In this document: positions 9,062-18,179 of the stretch, piece after piece | Layout of the letters: the number at the start of each line of letters is the position of its first letter | Numbering within the stretch: the stretch's first letter is position 1 | Assembly (NCBI GenBank): GCA_027532555.1 | Contig: JAPZTJ010000011.1 | Span: 56,591 to 120,590, forward strand | Length of the DNA: 64,000 bases | Origin: Aquidulcibacter sp. | Lineage (GTDB): Bacteria > Pseudomonadota > Alphaproteobacteria > Caulobacterales > Aquidulcibacteraceae | Direction of reading: 5' to 3' | The notes under the pieces: model-generated | What the model saw: the letters and a program-made list of their open reading frames with translations, nothing else | What the model was told of the DNA's origin: nothing | Database searches by the model: none | Translations under genes and position numbers: made by a program

Positions 9062-10027
9062 CTAACGCTTTGGTGGCTCGTCCCGTCTAGACCATGTTGC
9101 CAGAAGCGCCTTCAATTCCCCATTATCGCCCTCGGGCAAGCCCAAGATCAACCGGATGAATAGGTCTCCCGGCGTACCGGGACGCGCCACGCCTTTGCCT
9201 TTCAACCGCAAGACCGTGCCAGAATTGGAGTTGGACGGGATGGTAAGCGAGACGGTGCCATTAGGAATGGTCGCCTCAACCCGCCCGCCTTCGAGGATCT
9301 CAGTCAAAGAGACCGGCAAGTCCATGCGCACGTCATCGCCATCACGATTAAAAACTGGATGGGGCTTTACGGTGACTGTCACCATTAAATCACCAGCAGG
9401 CATACCACCTTGGCCGGGGCCACCTTGTCCGCGCAGCCTGAGCGTTCGACCCGTTTCAACACCAGCTGGAATGGTAACATCGATCGAGCGATCGCCCACA
9501 TTCACCCGTTGCTTGGCACCAGAAATAGCATCTTCAAAGTCAATCTTAATGGCGGTCTGAATGTCTTGACCTTTGGTGCCCGCTTGAAAGCCAGGGCGTG
9601 CACCACCTCTGGCCCCAAAGGCAGCGCCGAACAGATCGCCAAACATGTCTTCAAATTCGGGTTGGCCGGGTCCAGTCTGCCTCCGACCTGCACCTGCCCC
9701 TCCGAAGGGGCCACCGGGACCGAAAGGGTCGCCACCGCCAAAAGGCCCGCGTCCGCCGGCATTACCGCCAAAGCCCGCAAACTTTGGATTGCCGTCCGCG
9801 TCAATCTCGCCTCGGTCATACTTCGCTTTGCGGTCTGGGTCGTCGAGAAATGTGAAGGCCGCAGAAACGCGTTTAAAGCGCTCTTCAGCTGCCTTATTGT
9901 TTGGGTTCGCATCGGGATGCAATTCTTTGGCGAGCTTGCGATAGACTTTTCGAACCTCGGCAAATGGGGCTCCGCGCGCAACGCCAAGCACTGCATAAGG
10001 TTCTTCTGCCACGCCTTGATCTCCCAA
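9062..10027 (-). CDS. DnaJ C-terminal domain chaperone (CbpA-like)
   Basis: This is a type II J-domain protein of 321 aa. The J domain occupies about residues 10-75 with the HPD tripeptide that stimulates DnaK (LAKELHPDANP). A Gly/Phe-rich linker follows (about 85-135), then the two beta-barrel substrate-binding domains (IKIDFEDAISGAKQRV, then VKPHPVFNRDGDDV). The zinc-finger cysteines of DnaJ are absent, which places it with CbpA/DjlA-type co-chaperones. It lies upstream of the amidotransferase-like hydrolase on the same strand. Confidence 0.92.
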   Translation of the reverse strand: MGDQGVAEEPYAVLGVARGAPFAEVRKVYRKLAKELHPDANPNNKAAEERFKRVSAAFTFLDDPDRKAKYDRGEIDADGNPKFAGFGGNAGGRGPFGGGDPFGPGGPFGGAGAGRRQTGPGQPEFEDMFGDLFGAAFGARGGARPGFQAGTKGQDIQTAIKIDFEDAISGAKQRVNVGDRSIDVTIPAGVETGRTLRLRGQGGPGQGGMPAGDLMVTVTVKPHPVFNRDGDDVRMDLPVSLTEILEGGRVEATIPNGTVSLTIPSNSNSGTVLRLKGKGVARPGTPGDLFIRLILGLPEGDNGELKALLATWSRRDEPPKR

Positions 10028-10126
10028 ATTCCAGTCTAATCAGCGGGCTTAGCCAAACCTGAATTTGAGGCCGCGCACCACATATCCCAAAGACTTAGGC
10101 GCTCTCTACTTGCGGCGAAAGGGGGG

Positions 10127-10522
10127 CTAGCCAGTGTGTTGCACGCTTATCCGTTCTTCAAGGCGAAAACCCAACCGACCGGCGAGCCACAGTTGGCAGA
10201 CGGACACCGTTATCTGGGTCTGCAAGGCACCAAAGTCTGCAAGTTCCTCAACCGCGGAATAAAGATACGACGGCCCCTGAACTTCGGTCGTGCGAAGTGG
10301 GGTGCCTGCCGAATTCAGTATGGATACAAGATAAGCTTCAGCAACGATCGGCTGGGGCACATCCGGCAAGGCCCAGCTATCGCCATCACCGCTAGCCCGC
10401 CTCACCCACGACAATTGGATACCACTTGAGGGCCGGTTTGTTTTGCGGGTTGCACTGCCTGTCACGTCGGATGTCTTTCTCCAAAAGTGCCAACTGGCGC
10501 GGGCCGTTGGTGGCGAAGACAA
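10127..10522 (-). pseudogene. C-terminal remnant of a phage/GTA tail (host-specificity) protein
   Basis: The reading frame carries sequence typical of the C-terminus of gene-transfer-agent and siphophage tail-tip proteins. Key pieces are IQLSWVRR, GDSWALPDVPQP, then AYLVSILNSAGTPLRT and GPSYLYSAVEELADFG. Family proteins exceed 1000 aa; here only about 110-130 residues remain, with no ATG and no ribosome-binding site. No other tail, capsid or packaging gene is nearby. The most similar part runs from about 10468 down to the stop at 10127; upstream of that the frame loses resemblance. The identification is from memory of family patterns, not a database search. Confidence 0.6.
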
Positions 10523-10766
10523 GAATGACTGATTGAATGAACCGGTCTGAGAGAAAGGTGAGCATGGCGGTGATCCACCCAGCCAAAAGCCTGAAAACTG
10601 GGGATTTTGATCGCCCTAGATGCCGCTTTCTGCATGGATAAAGCTTGACCCGTCGGGCGGATCAGCGGCGTTCTGCGGCTTCATTTTAAGGACGGGTTTC
10701 AGGCTGATGCAGGGCGTCTTTCGCGCGGACCTATTGGAGCGCAAAGCCAAAATCAAAGGCTATCAC

Positions 10767-12734
10767 ATGCGCTTACTGACCATTTTGGCCGTCAGCGTGT
10801 TCGTCTTAGTTTGCCTGACATCTTACGCGACGTGGCGGCACTTTCTATCAGATCTGCCCAAGATTGCTTCAAACGAAGAAATCTGGACGGCAAATCGTAA
10901 GCCCAGTCTTGAAATGGTCGATGCCACTGGCGAAACCATCACAATCCGCGGACCGCGCTATGGACGCAGGGTCAGCGTGGATGCCCTGCCCGCCCATGTG
11001 TTGCAGGCGTTTCTGGCAGTCGAGGATGCGCGCTTTTTTGAACATGGTGGTGTCGACTTATGGTCGATTGGTCGGGCGGTGTTTGAGAACTTGACCGCTG
11101 GTCATACCGTTCAGGGCGCTTCGACCATCACGCAACAATTGGTCAAAAACGTTTATCTAAGTCCCGAGCAGACCTTTAAGCGTAAGCTACAGGAAATGGT
11201 TTTGGCGTGGCAGATCGATAGCCGCCTGACGAAGAAGCAAATCCTCGAAATCTACCTAAACCGTATTTATTTCGGCCAGAATGCGTACGGGATTGATGCG
11301 GCCGCCTGGCGCTTCTTTTCCAAGCATCCTAGCAAGCTGACGCTGTCGGAGGCTGCCATGCTGGCAGGTCTGCCCAAGGCGCCCGGTCGTTTGGCTGTGG
11401 ACTTGACCGCAGCACCGGCAATTGAGCGACGCGCGGTCGTGCTACAGCGTATGGTGGCAGCGGGCTTTATCACCCAAGCCCAAGCGGACGCCACCATGCG
11501 AACGCCAGTCGCCTTGCGCGTCACACCAGACATTCCCGAAGGCCAAATGGGCTATGTCATTGATATGGCGCAAAAAGAGGTTGAAAGCGTCGGCAAACAA
11601 GTTGCCCCAGATCGAATTCTGCGCTTAACCGTCGACAGCAGAATGCAGGCGGCAGCTGTGCAAGCTGTGCAAGCGCTGGTGGGTGACGGCACCGGCACCG
11701 GCGTCACTCAAGCCGCCCTGATTGCGATGGATCGACAAGGGCGCATCCTCGCCATAGTCGGTGGCCGCAGTTATAAGGAAAGCAAGTATAATCGCGCCAC
11801 GATGGCCAAGCGCCAGCCCGGCTCCAGCTTTAAGCCTTTTGTCTATGCTGCCGCTCTGGAAAAGGGCATGACGCCCGATACGATCCGAGTGGATAAGCCG
11901 ATTAGTCTTGGCGGTTGGCGGCCCCGCAACTTCAATGGCGGCTATTCCGGTGCCATGAGCCTGTCGACGGCGCTGACGCGCTCAACCAACACAATTGCTG
12001 TCCAATTAGCCTCCGAAGTCGGCATTGATCGTCTGATCCTTTTGGCCCAGCGTTTGGGTATCGACAGCGAGCTGCCGCGCAATCTGTCGATCTCATTGGG
12101 GGCGGGTGAAGTGACCTTGCTGGACATGACGCGGGCCTATGCCACCTTGGCCAATGATGGGGTGCGGGTTGACCCCTATTTTATTGAGCGGATCGACACG
12201 ACGCGCGGTACTGTCGCGTTCCAGCGCGAGAATAAAGCTCCTGTCCAAGTCTATGAACCTCTGCGCGCCCGTCAAATGACTGCCATGCTGGCAGATGTAA
12301 TCGCATTTGGCACAGGGAAGCGCGCACGCCTGCCCGGTGGTCGCGAAGCCGCTGGCAAAACAGGCACCTCGCAGAATTTTCGCGACGCGTGGTTTGTCGG
12401 CTATACGGCCGACATCATTTGTGGCGTCTGGGTTGGCAATGACAGCTCTAGCCCGATGAATGGCGTAACTGGCGGCACCTTGCCCGCGCTAATCTGGGAA
12501 GATTTCATGGCCGCCGCCCATGAAGGCAAGCCACTTTCGCCGCTCCCTACCTTGGATGACCTAAAGCGGCCAAGCCCAAATACTTTGGCCGCCTTTTATG
12601 AGAGTTTGGCCGATATATTCGCTGCCGCGGGCGGGCAGGATATGGCTGCCCTACCCGCTTTACGCAAATTGCCAAGCACAAATGCGCCTAATCCTGCCCC
12701 GGCACCCGCACCAGCCACCAACATCGGCCGCTAA
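10767..12734 (+). CDS. PBP1A-type bifunctional penicillin-binding protein
   Basis: This inner-membrane peptidoglycan synthase makes glycan strands and cross-links them. A short cytoplasmic tail and one membrane helix open the protein. A GT51 glycosyltransferase domain follows (EDARFFEHGGVD with catalytic Glu; GASTITQQLVKN). The transpeptidase domain has SxxK in PGSSFKP, SxN in TRSTNT, and KTG in AAGKTGTSQ. I chose the ATG at 10767, which has AAAGG upstream and puts the helix at the N-terminus. The frame stays open upstream, with ATGs at 10707 and 10620. The C-terminus is a Pro/Ala-rich tail. It ends 2 nt from the convergent GMC oxidoreductase gene. Confidence 0.94.
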   Translation: MRLLTILAVSVFVLVCLTSYATWRHFLSDLPKIASNEEIWTANRKPSLEMVDATGETITIRGPRYGRRVSVDALPAHVLQAFLAVEDARFFEHGGVDLWSIGRAVFENLTAGHTVQGASTITQQLVKNVYLSPEQTFKRKLQEMVLAWQIDSRLTKKQILEIYLNRIYFGQNAYGIDAAAWRFFSKHPSKLTLSEAAMLAGLPKAPGRLAVDLTAAPAIERRAVVLQRMVAAGFITQAQADATMRTPVALRVTPDIPEGQMGYVIDMAQKEVESVGKQVAPDRILRLTVDSRMQAAAVQAVQALVGDGTGTGVTQAALIAMDRQGRILAIVGGRSYKESKYNRATMAKRQPGSSFKPFVYAAALEKGMTPDTIRVDKPISLGGWRPRNFNGGYSGAMSLSTALTRSTNTIAVQLASEVGIDRLILLAQRLGIDSELPRNLSISLGAGEVTLLDMTRAYATLANDGVRVDPYFIERIDTTRGTVAFQRENKAPVQVYEPLRARQMTAMLADVIAFGTGKRARLPGGREAAGKTGTSQNFRDAWFVGYTADIICGVWVGNDSSSPMNGVTGGTLPALIWEDFMAAAHEGKPLSPLPTLDDLKRPSPNTLAAFYESLADIFAAAGGQDMAALPALRKLPSTNAPNPAPAPAPATNIGR

Positions 12735-12736
12735 GC

Positions 12737-14380
12737 TCAGGCTGCCTGGCGTGCCGCGAGGATCATGTCAGAGGCTTTTTCTGCAATCATGATTGTCGGC
12801 GCATTGGTGTTGCCTGAAATCAGCCGGGGCATGATTGAGGCATCAACAACGCGAAGCCCCTCAACCCCGATCACGCGAAGTTGGGCATCCACAACAGCCA
12901 TAGGATCAGTGCCCATCTTGGCTGTGCCAACCGGGTGATAAATGGTCGAGCCGGTTTCGCGGGCATAGGCCAAAAATTGCTCATCACTGACCACACCATT
13001 GCCCGGCTCCATCTCTGCTTCGATGAGGCCAGCCAAGGAAGGAGCCTCGGCGATACGACGGCCAATCTTCAACCCCTCAACAATGGTTTGCTGGTCTAAG
13101 CTGTCGGCCAAATAATTGGGCCAAATGCCAGCATGCTGACTGGGGTCAGCCGACTTGATCTGAATGCGGCCCGTGCTCTCAGGGCGCAATTGACAGGGTG
13201 CAATGGTAAGGCCGGGTTGATCTTCCAGCACCATTTTTTGTTCTTCAAATAATTTCTTCTGGTCCATCGTCGCAGGCAGAATATGATACTGCACGTCTGG
13301 CGTTTCGAGGTCTGGCCGTGTCTTCACAAAGGCTGCGATATGGGCTGCCGACAAGGTCAACAGACCCTTACGTTGGAACAAAAACTTCAAGACCTCGCCG
13401 ACAAAGGTAAGGCCCTTGGTCATCTCATTGACGGACTTCACGCCCGCTTTTAGCCGATAGCGCATGCCAACCACATAATGGTCGCGCAAATTCTCGCCGA
13501 CACCTGGCGCATCGACTTTGACCTCAATGCCGTGGCTTTGCAGCAAGTCTGCGGGACCAATGCCCGACAATTGCAACAATTGCGGCGAATTGATCGCCCC
13601 ACCGGATAGAATAACCTCGTGCTTGGCTGAGGCCGTAATCATGTCGCCATCGACGGAGAATAAAACCCCTGTCGCGCGCTTGCCGTCAAACAAAACCTTA
13701 TGCGCCAAAGCATGGGTTCGGATTGTCAGATTTGGCCGGTGCTTGACCGGATTGAGATAAGCCACCGCAGCAGAGCAGCGCATCCCGTTCTTTACCGTCA
13801 GTTGGTAATAGCCAATGCCCTCTTGGTTTTCGCCATTGACGTCGTCATTGCGCGGAATCCCTGCCTCAATCCCGGCCTGAATGACCGCATCGGAGACCGG
13901 ATGCTTTTGGGTAACGTCAGACACGTTTAAAGGTCCGCCGGTGGCGTGGCCGTCCATGCCTGATCGTTCCTGGTTTTGTGACTTGAGAAAATAGGGCGCG
14001 CAATCATCCCAGCCCCAGCCTTCGCAACCTAATTGCCGCCAGATGTCATAATCGCGCTGTTGGCCACGAATATAGAGAAGGCCATTGATAGAGCTCGACC
14101 CGCCCAGAACCTTACCGCGTGGCCAAACATGCTGGCGACCATTGGTGCCGGGGTCTTCTTCGGTCTGATAGAGCCAATTGACCTTGGGGTCTTTCAAAGT
14201 CTCAGCATAGCCTACAGGAATGTGGATCAGGGGTGAAGTATCCTTACCGCCTGCTTCTAACAGCAAGACCCGAATTTTTGGATCCGATGTGAGACGATTT
14301 GCCAGAACACAACCCGCGCTACCCGCGCCAACGATGATGTAGTCATAGGTTTCGCCCGCAGGCAGATTGGCTTCGCTCAT
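12737..14380 (-). CDS. GMC-family FAD oxidoreductase (choline/alcohol dehydrogenase-like)
   Basis: This is a flavoprotein of about 547 aa. The N-terminal FAD-binding motif is [16 protein letters not shown], followed by the acidic ribose-binding segment LLLEAGG. GMC signatures are clear: [38 protein letters not shown], and the C-terminal active-site His in [10 protein letters not shown]. It resembles choline dehydrogenase and polyethylene-glycol/alcohol dehydrogenases; the substrate cannot be fixed. The ATG at 14380 has AGAGGAT eight bases upstream. A perfect palindrome GAAAGCGCTTTC lies 60 nt upstream and suggests control by a LacI-family repressor not encoded next to it. Confidence 0.92.
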   Translation of the reverse strand: MSEANLPAGETYDYIIVGAGSAGCVLANRLTSDPKIRVLLLEAGGKDTSPLIHIPVGYAETLKDPKVNWLYQTEEDPGTNGRQHVWPRGKVLGGSSSINGLLYIRGQQRDYDIWRQLGCEGWGWDDCAPYFLKSQNQERSGMDGHATGGPLNVSDVTQKHPVSDAVIQAGIEAGIPRNDDVNGENQEGIGYYQLTVKNGMRCSAAVAYLNPVKHRPNLTIRTHALAHKVLFDGKRATGVLFSVDGDMITASAKHEVILSGGAINSPQLLQLSGIGPADLLQSHGIEVKVDAPGVGENLRDHYVVGMRYRLKAGVKSVNEMTKGLTFVGEVLKFLFQRKGLLTLSAAHIAAFVKTRPDLETPDVQYHILPATMDQKKLFEEQKMVLEDQPGLTIAPCQLRPESTGRIQIKSADPSQHAGIWPNYLADSLDQQTIVEGLKIGRRIAEAPSLAGLIEAEMEPGNGVVSDEQFLAYARETGSTIYHPVGTAKMGTDPMAVVDAQLRVIGVEGLRVVDASIMPRLISGNTNAPTIMIAEKASDMILAARQAA

Positions 14381-14438
14381 CCCAGTATCCTCTGTTTTTG
14401 CTTTGATTTGGCGACAACTTAGCCAAGACCGACCCAAA

Positions 14439-14452
14439 TGAAAGCGCTTTCT
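14439..14452. promoter_or_regulatory. LacI-type palindromic operator candidate upstream of GMC oxidoreductase
   Basis: The sequence TGAAAGCGCTTTCT contains a perfect 12-bp palindrome, GAAAGCGCTTTC (14440-14451), with the central CG typical of LacI/GalR-family operators. It sits 60 nt upstream of the oxidoreductase start and 142 nt from the divergent tonB start. It differs from the operators of the beta-glucan locus, so a different repressor is expected. Confidence 0.45.
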
Positions 14453-14593
14453 AAGATTGTCCGCAAGAAAATGACACTGTCGTCAACATGACGTAGCGTA
14501 AACTTTGTGCTTGACGTTACGGAAATCTATTCTAATTGTTATAACACTGACCAGCAAACCAGCTGTTCAGCTCCAGATTTAGGAGATAGCGTC

Positions 14594-15304
14594 ATGAAAC
14601 AGTCCCAAGCTCTCGCACCACCGACCCAAAAAATGCTGTACCGCACGGCTGCCCTAACCGGGTCTGGGATCCTTTGGCTTGGCCTCGGCTATCTCGCCTT
14701 GACCTATGTCCCAACGATGCAAAAGCTGCAATTGCCTGAACCACCCGTGATTAAAGTGGACCCACGTAACCCGCCCAAGCCTGTTATTCCGCCCAAACTT
14801 GAGCCAGTTAAGGCCACCAAAAGTCAGCCAAATCAACAAACCCCAATCAACGAGCCAACCCTGACAGAGCGGCCCACCGCCGAAGTGTTGCCTTTAGCTC
14901 CTGTCGACAGCCTGCCGGTTGGGCCAGTAAATGATGGGCCAGTTATGATTACAGGGGGCGAGGCAACACTCGGTCCAGTTACTACCCTGCCGCAGGCCGA
15001 ACTCGAGACCAACCCTGCCCCTCGCCTCATCATTAACCCAGTCCGGCAAGCTGGTGCTAATCCAGCCTTCCCGAGAAAGGCGCTCGACAGGGAAATCTCC
15101 GGCGACGTGACGCTGAGCTTTACCGTTACCGCCCAAGGCAAAGTCGCCAATCTCATGGTGGTGAATGAGGCCCCCAAGGGCTATGGCTTTGCCGAGGCCG
15201 CACGCAAAGCCGTCGAAGCTTGGACCTTCCAACCTCAAACGATCGACGGGATCGCGGTTGCTTATCCCGCCCGCTATTCGATCAGCTTTAAGCTCGAAGA
15301 CTAA
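14594..15304 (+). CDS. energy transducer TonB family protein
   Basis: This is a 236-aa protein with a short cytoplasmic segment and one membrane anchor (about residues 19-38). A long Pro/Lys/Val/Glu-rich periplasmic linker follows, and the C-terminus is a TonB domain (NPAFPRKALDREISGDVTLS ... AWTFQPQTIDGIAVAYP). It couples proton-motive force to outer-membrane TonB-dependent receptors, two of which occur in this window. ExbB/ExbD are not adjacent. The ATG at 14594 is set by AGGAG eight bases upstream; the longer upstream frame lacks a site. A strong hairpin follows the stop codon. Confidence 0.92.
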   Translation: MKQSQALAPPTQKMLYRTAALTGSGILWLGLGYLALTYVPTMQKLQLPEPPVIKVDPRNPPKPVIPPKLEPVKATKSQPNQQTPINEPTLTERPTAEVLPLAPVDSLPVGPVNDGPVMITGGEATLGPVTTLPQAELETNPAPRLIINPVRQAGANPAFPRKALDREISGDVTLSFTVTAQGKVANLMVVNEAPKGYGFAEAARKAVEAWTFQPQTIDGIAVAYPARYSISFKLED

Positions 15305-15315
15305 GGTTTAGCCAA

Positions 15316-15355
15316 GCGGGTCATGGCTTCAGCCGAAGCTGCGGCCATGACCCGC
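15316..15355. terminator. two-way stem-loop terminator between tonB and the DUF6445 gene
   Basis: Arms GCGGGTCATGGC and GCCATGACCCGC pair perfectly over 12 bp, with a small inner hairpin CAGC-CGAA-GCTG. It lies 11 nt after the tonB stop and 7 nt after the stop of the convergent gene. There is no T-run on either side, so it may be a Rho-linked or mRNA-stabilising stem rather than a classic intrinsic terminator. Confidence 0.6.
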
Positions 15356-15362
15356 CCCAAGC

Positions 15363-16085
15363 TCAATCCATACCTAAAAACGCATTTACCGTCAGCCGTC
15401 CTGTGCTTGGATTTGGATCAAAAACAAATTTTTTGGGGATATAAGCACAGTGTAGGCTGGAACTGAGATAAACAATCATGCGGTTAAAGCGCGCTTCAAC
15501 GCGGCCAATCATCTCATAAATCGGGCTGGTCTCATCAATGTAGGCGGCATCCGGCAGGCCGAGCCTTGCCACGTCGTCGTGAAGCGCCGCTTCGAAAGCT
15601 GGAAAGCGGCCCGCATCAACGCTTTCAAATCCAGTGCTGCGTTGGCGGTAAAATGCTGTGCCCCCTTGGTTCTCGCCTTGGCAAAGATAGAGAAGCGCTG
15701 CCACGCGGCCATATTCGAGGCTGTCGAAATGCGGCAGGCGCTGGATCGGTTGAAGCTGATCCGAGGGCGTGGTCACAAGGGAGAAATTGCATTCTCTCAA
15801 GCCTGCTCGACCCGAATAGTCAAAACAGCGGGGCAGGATTTCAGCTAAAGGACCCAATAGGGTTTGAAAGGATGAAGGCGGCACAGGGGCGCGGATTCCT
15901 GGATAGAACGGCCCATTTGGTGCAAAGCTTGGCCCGTTGACGGCCATGTCGATCACGGCTTCGGGGTCAGTAAGATAGTCGTCCAGCACGACCAGTTTAA
16001 TGGCCTCACGTCCGAAGTGATACACTTGCGCCAGCCGCCCTTGCGTCTCAAAAGCCTCAACTGGATTTTGTGGTAGCCCGTCCAT
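15363..16085 (-). CDS. DUF6445 family protein
   Basis: This protein of about 240 aa matches the DUF6445 pattern. It contains LPHFDSLEYGRVAALLYLC followed by GGTAFYRQRSTGFE and a late conserved histidine in LHCAYIP. The HxD and distal His spacing resembles 2-oxoglutarate/Fe(II) oxygenase folds, which is inference; no activity is established here. In other bacteria such genes often lie near tryptophan-halogenase-like genes, but the halogenase here is 37 kb away. The ATG at 16085 overlaps the upstream stop (TGATG), which argues for coupling; an in-frame start at 16112 is possible. Confidence 0.75.
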   Translation of the reverse strand: MDGLPQNPVEAFETQGRLAQVYHFGREAIKLVVLDDYLTDPEAVIDMAVNGPSFAPNGPFYPGIRAPVPPSSFQTLLGPLAEILPRCFDYSGRAGLRECNFSLVTTPSDQLQPIQRLPHFDSLEYGRVAALLYLCQGENQGGTAFYRQRSTGFESVDAGRFPAFEAALHDDVARLGLPDAAYIDETSPIYEMIGRVEARFNRMIVYLSSSLHCAYIPKKFVFDPNPSTGRLTVNAFLGMD

Positions 16086-16639
16086 CACATCCCATCTGTC
16101 ACGGTACGACAATAATCCTGCGCGCGCTCAGCTTGCACGCGCTTAAATGCCTCCGCGCTTGGTGCCAGACGGCGGACCAGCAGGAGCCCCTTGTCACTGG
16201 GCAGGCTAACCACAACTTCCCCCAACTTTGCCGCAATCGGTGAGCGCGCCGAGACAACCATAATCTGGGCCCCCTCTGGCCCAATTTTGCGGTCATTCAG
16301 GGTGAAGACATTGTCCGTATTACCGGCGTAGAAAGCTGCAGACGTATAGTCTGCGCCTTTACCGACAAACACCCGAACCGGCCCCTTTGTAAGGTCAAGG
16401 GCGCAAGTGGAATAGGCAAGATCGGGCGACGAACGCACGATTTGCTGGTTTTGCGGGGTGACCATATTGCCATGGGCGAGGCGATTAATGCCACCGGAAG
16501 CTTCGGCGATACGCTTCATCGCGATGTTCATGATCACACTCGGGATCAGGCCGATGGTCAATAAATGTCCCAGAACCGCAAGCAACGCACCAAAGGCTAA
16601 GGGCTTCAGCCAGCCGGGCTTCTTCATGTCCTGAGCCAT
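16085..16639 (-). CDS. DUF1254 domain-containing membrane-anchored protein
   Basis: This is a 184-aa protein with one N-terminal membrane helix (about residues 11-35) and a periplasmic domain of the short DUF1254 type. SSPDLAYSTCALDLTKGPVR is the recognisable core. Genes of this type are normally paired with a DUF1214 gene, as here: the ATG overlaps the DUF1214 stop by one base (TAATG). Biochemical function is unknown. Stop-start overlaps on both sides tie this gene into a three-gene operon with the DUF1214 and DUF6445 genes. Confidence 0.8.
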   Translation of the reverse strand: MAQDMKKPGWLKPLAFGALLAVLGHLLTIGLIPSVIMNIAMKRIAEASGGINRLAHGNMVTPQNQQIVRSSPDLAYSTCALDLTKGPVRVFVGKGADYTSAAFYAGNTDNVFTLNDRKIGPEGAQIMVVSARSPIAAKLGEVVVSLPSDKGLLLVRRLAPSAEAFKRVQAERAQDYCRTVTDGM

Positions 16640-17238
16640 TAGTTCGCTCCCCCTGTTGCTGGAGTTTGGGTACAGGAAACTTTCTTGACGCTTGGAAGCT
16701 TCAAGGCCTGCAGGGCCGATTTCTCAACCGATTGCGGGTTGTATAGGCGGATCGTCAAAGAATAAGTGCCGCCGCCCTTGCTGGACAGCCAAGGGCCGGG
16801 TGTTGCTGGCCGTATGGCGCTCAATGTCCCAGTCCAAGTCGTTGCCGGAGCTACAAGCGCGCGCGTGGCGTCTATAGAGCTCGCGCCATCAGTATTGACG
16901 GGTAGCATTTGGTCTGCCCCATAAATCGTGATCGACCACCAGCGCGTCGGGATCGCCTCACCGCTCAGCGCATAGGTGCATCCTTCAACCAATTTGGCCC
17001 CATCATCATCGACGTCGCGGTTGAAATAGACAGTCTCTTCCTTGGTGAGCGCCAACAGGCCGACACGCGCAATCGTCGCTCGAACCCAAGGGTTGGCGGC
17101 TGCAGCACCCACCGTTGGGTCAGTCGACCAGCGGCCAGACGTGATGTTGGCATCGCTAAACAAACCACCAGAAATGCTGAGCGCGGAGCCCACACCAATC
17201 CCTAGGCCCAAGACGCCGCAGACAAGCCATCGCCACAT
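16639..17238 (-). CDS. DUF1214 domain-containing exported protein
   Basis: This protein of about 199 aa has an N-terminal signal peptide or anchor (MWRWLVCGVLGLGIGVGSAL). The C-terminal DUF1214 domain shows RWWSITIYGADQMLP, then GPWLSSKGGGTYSLTIRLYN. It is the first gene of the DUF1214-DUF1254-DUF6445 operon. The ATG at 17238 has GGGAGG six bases upstream and is preferred to the GTG at 17244. The role is not known; the pair is common in alphaproteobacteria as cell-envelope proteins. Confidence 0.82.
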   Translation of the reverse strand: MWRWLVCGVLGLGIGVGSALSISGGLFSDANITSGRWSTDPTVGAAAANPWVRATIARVGLLALTKEETVYFNRDVDDDGAKLVEGCTYALSGEAIPTRWWSITIYGADQMLPVNTDGASSIDATRALVAPATTWTGTLSAIRPATPGPWLSSKGGGTYSLTIRLYNPQSVEKSALQALKLPSVKKVSCTQTPATGGAN

Positions 17239-17326
17239 AGGCACCCTCCCTTGATGTTTAGTCTTGATGTCAGCTTAAGCGACTGGGCGGGAAAGAATAG
17301 GGGCTCTTTGCACAACTGGGTTTGGC

Positions 17327-18124
17327 TTAGGCTTTCGCAATTGCGAGGCATAGCTCTCGCCCAATCAAGGCAGCTGTACCGACATCGCCATGGTCCCAGC
17401 GTAGGACAAGGGCTTTGGCCCTCAGACTCAAGAACGGCGCCTCACCGCCTGCCGCAGACATGGCCAAGGCTGGCCCAAGTCGGGCGGACCAAACAAGTGC
17501 TGGGTCGCGATCGGTTGCCCACGCAAGCCCATCCACACCGCCGGGCGTAGGCACTGGAGTGAGCGTTCCATCGGCCGGCAAAGCAAACGGCCAAGGTGCC
17601 GCTTTCGGGGCAAAAATCAGACTGATGGGGGCAGCCTGCTTCAATCGAATAACAAGAAAAACTTGCGGGCCCGATTGAACCGCCGCCATCGCAAGGCCTT
17701 GTACCCGTCCCGTCATCGCGTCTTGCGCGTCGCGAGTTACCAGCGCGCGCAGACCGGCATCTTCGGCGTCGGATAGGGCAGCTTGAATGGCAGAGTCATT
17801 GACGATGCCTGTGGCTTGGACGAGTGCGCCACCACCTTCACGAGCACCGGCTGCCATCAGACGCCATAGCGCGACAGCCCCTGCACCTGTTGAAGCCAAA
17901 ACTAACACCAGGACCAAAACCCCTGCGCCATACGACACAAAGTCCGGCGCATTGAGTGCCAAAGGTGCCAGCAAGGCGAGCAGGAAAAAGGCCAAGATCA
18001 GCCCGCCTGCAGACAAGGCGATCAATCCGCCTTCATGGCCTGTTCGCGCCTTAGCCGCATCAAATCCATCTCGCAAATTCTGCAGGAGGAATTTGGGGTT
18101 CAAAAGGAGAGGTGTGCGCGCCAT
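17327..18124 (-). CDS. hypothetical membrane protein, 265 aa
   Basis: I do not recognise this protein. It has two membrane helices near the N-terminus (about residues 34-58 and 64-90). An Ala-rich soluble domain of about 170 residues follows, without cysteines or obvious catalytic motifs. Its codon usage and GC-rich third positions match the neighbouring genes. It lies 55 nt downstream of dapE on the same strand and 82 nt upstream of the DUF1214 gene, so it may be co-transcribed with dapE. Confidence 0.65.
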   Translation of the reverse strand: MARTPLLLNPKFLLQNLRDGFDAAKARTGHEGGLIALSAGGLILAFFLLALLAPLALNAPDFVSYGAGVLVLVLVLASTGAGAVALWRLMAAGAREGGGALVQATGIVNDSAIQAALSDAEDAGLRALVTRDAQDAMTGRVQGLAMAAVQSGPQVFLVIRLKQAAPISLIFAPKAAPWPFALPADGTLTPVPTPGGVDGLAWATDRDPALVWSARLGPALAMSAAGGEAPFLSLRAKALVLRWDHGDVGTAALIGRELCLAIAKA

Positions 18125-18179
18125 GGCCTAGTGATGACGTGACTCTGTGTGTTTGTGAAATCCGATGCTTAAGACAGTT

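Noticed and set aside
10392..10586. 64-codon minus-strand frame overlapping the GTA remnant
   Set aside because: The other frame carries the tail-protein similarity; this one has none.
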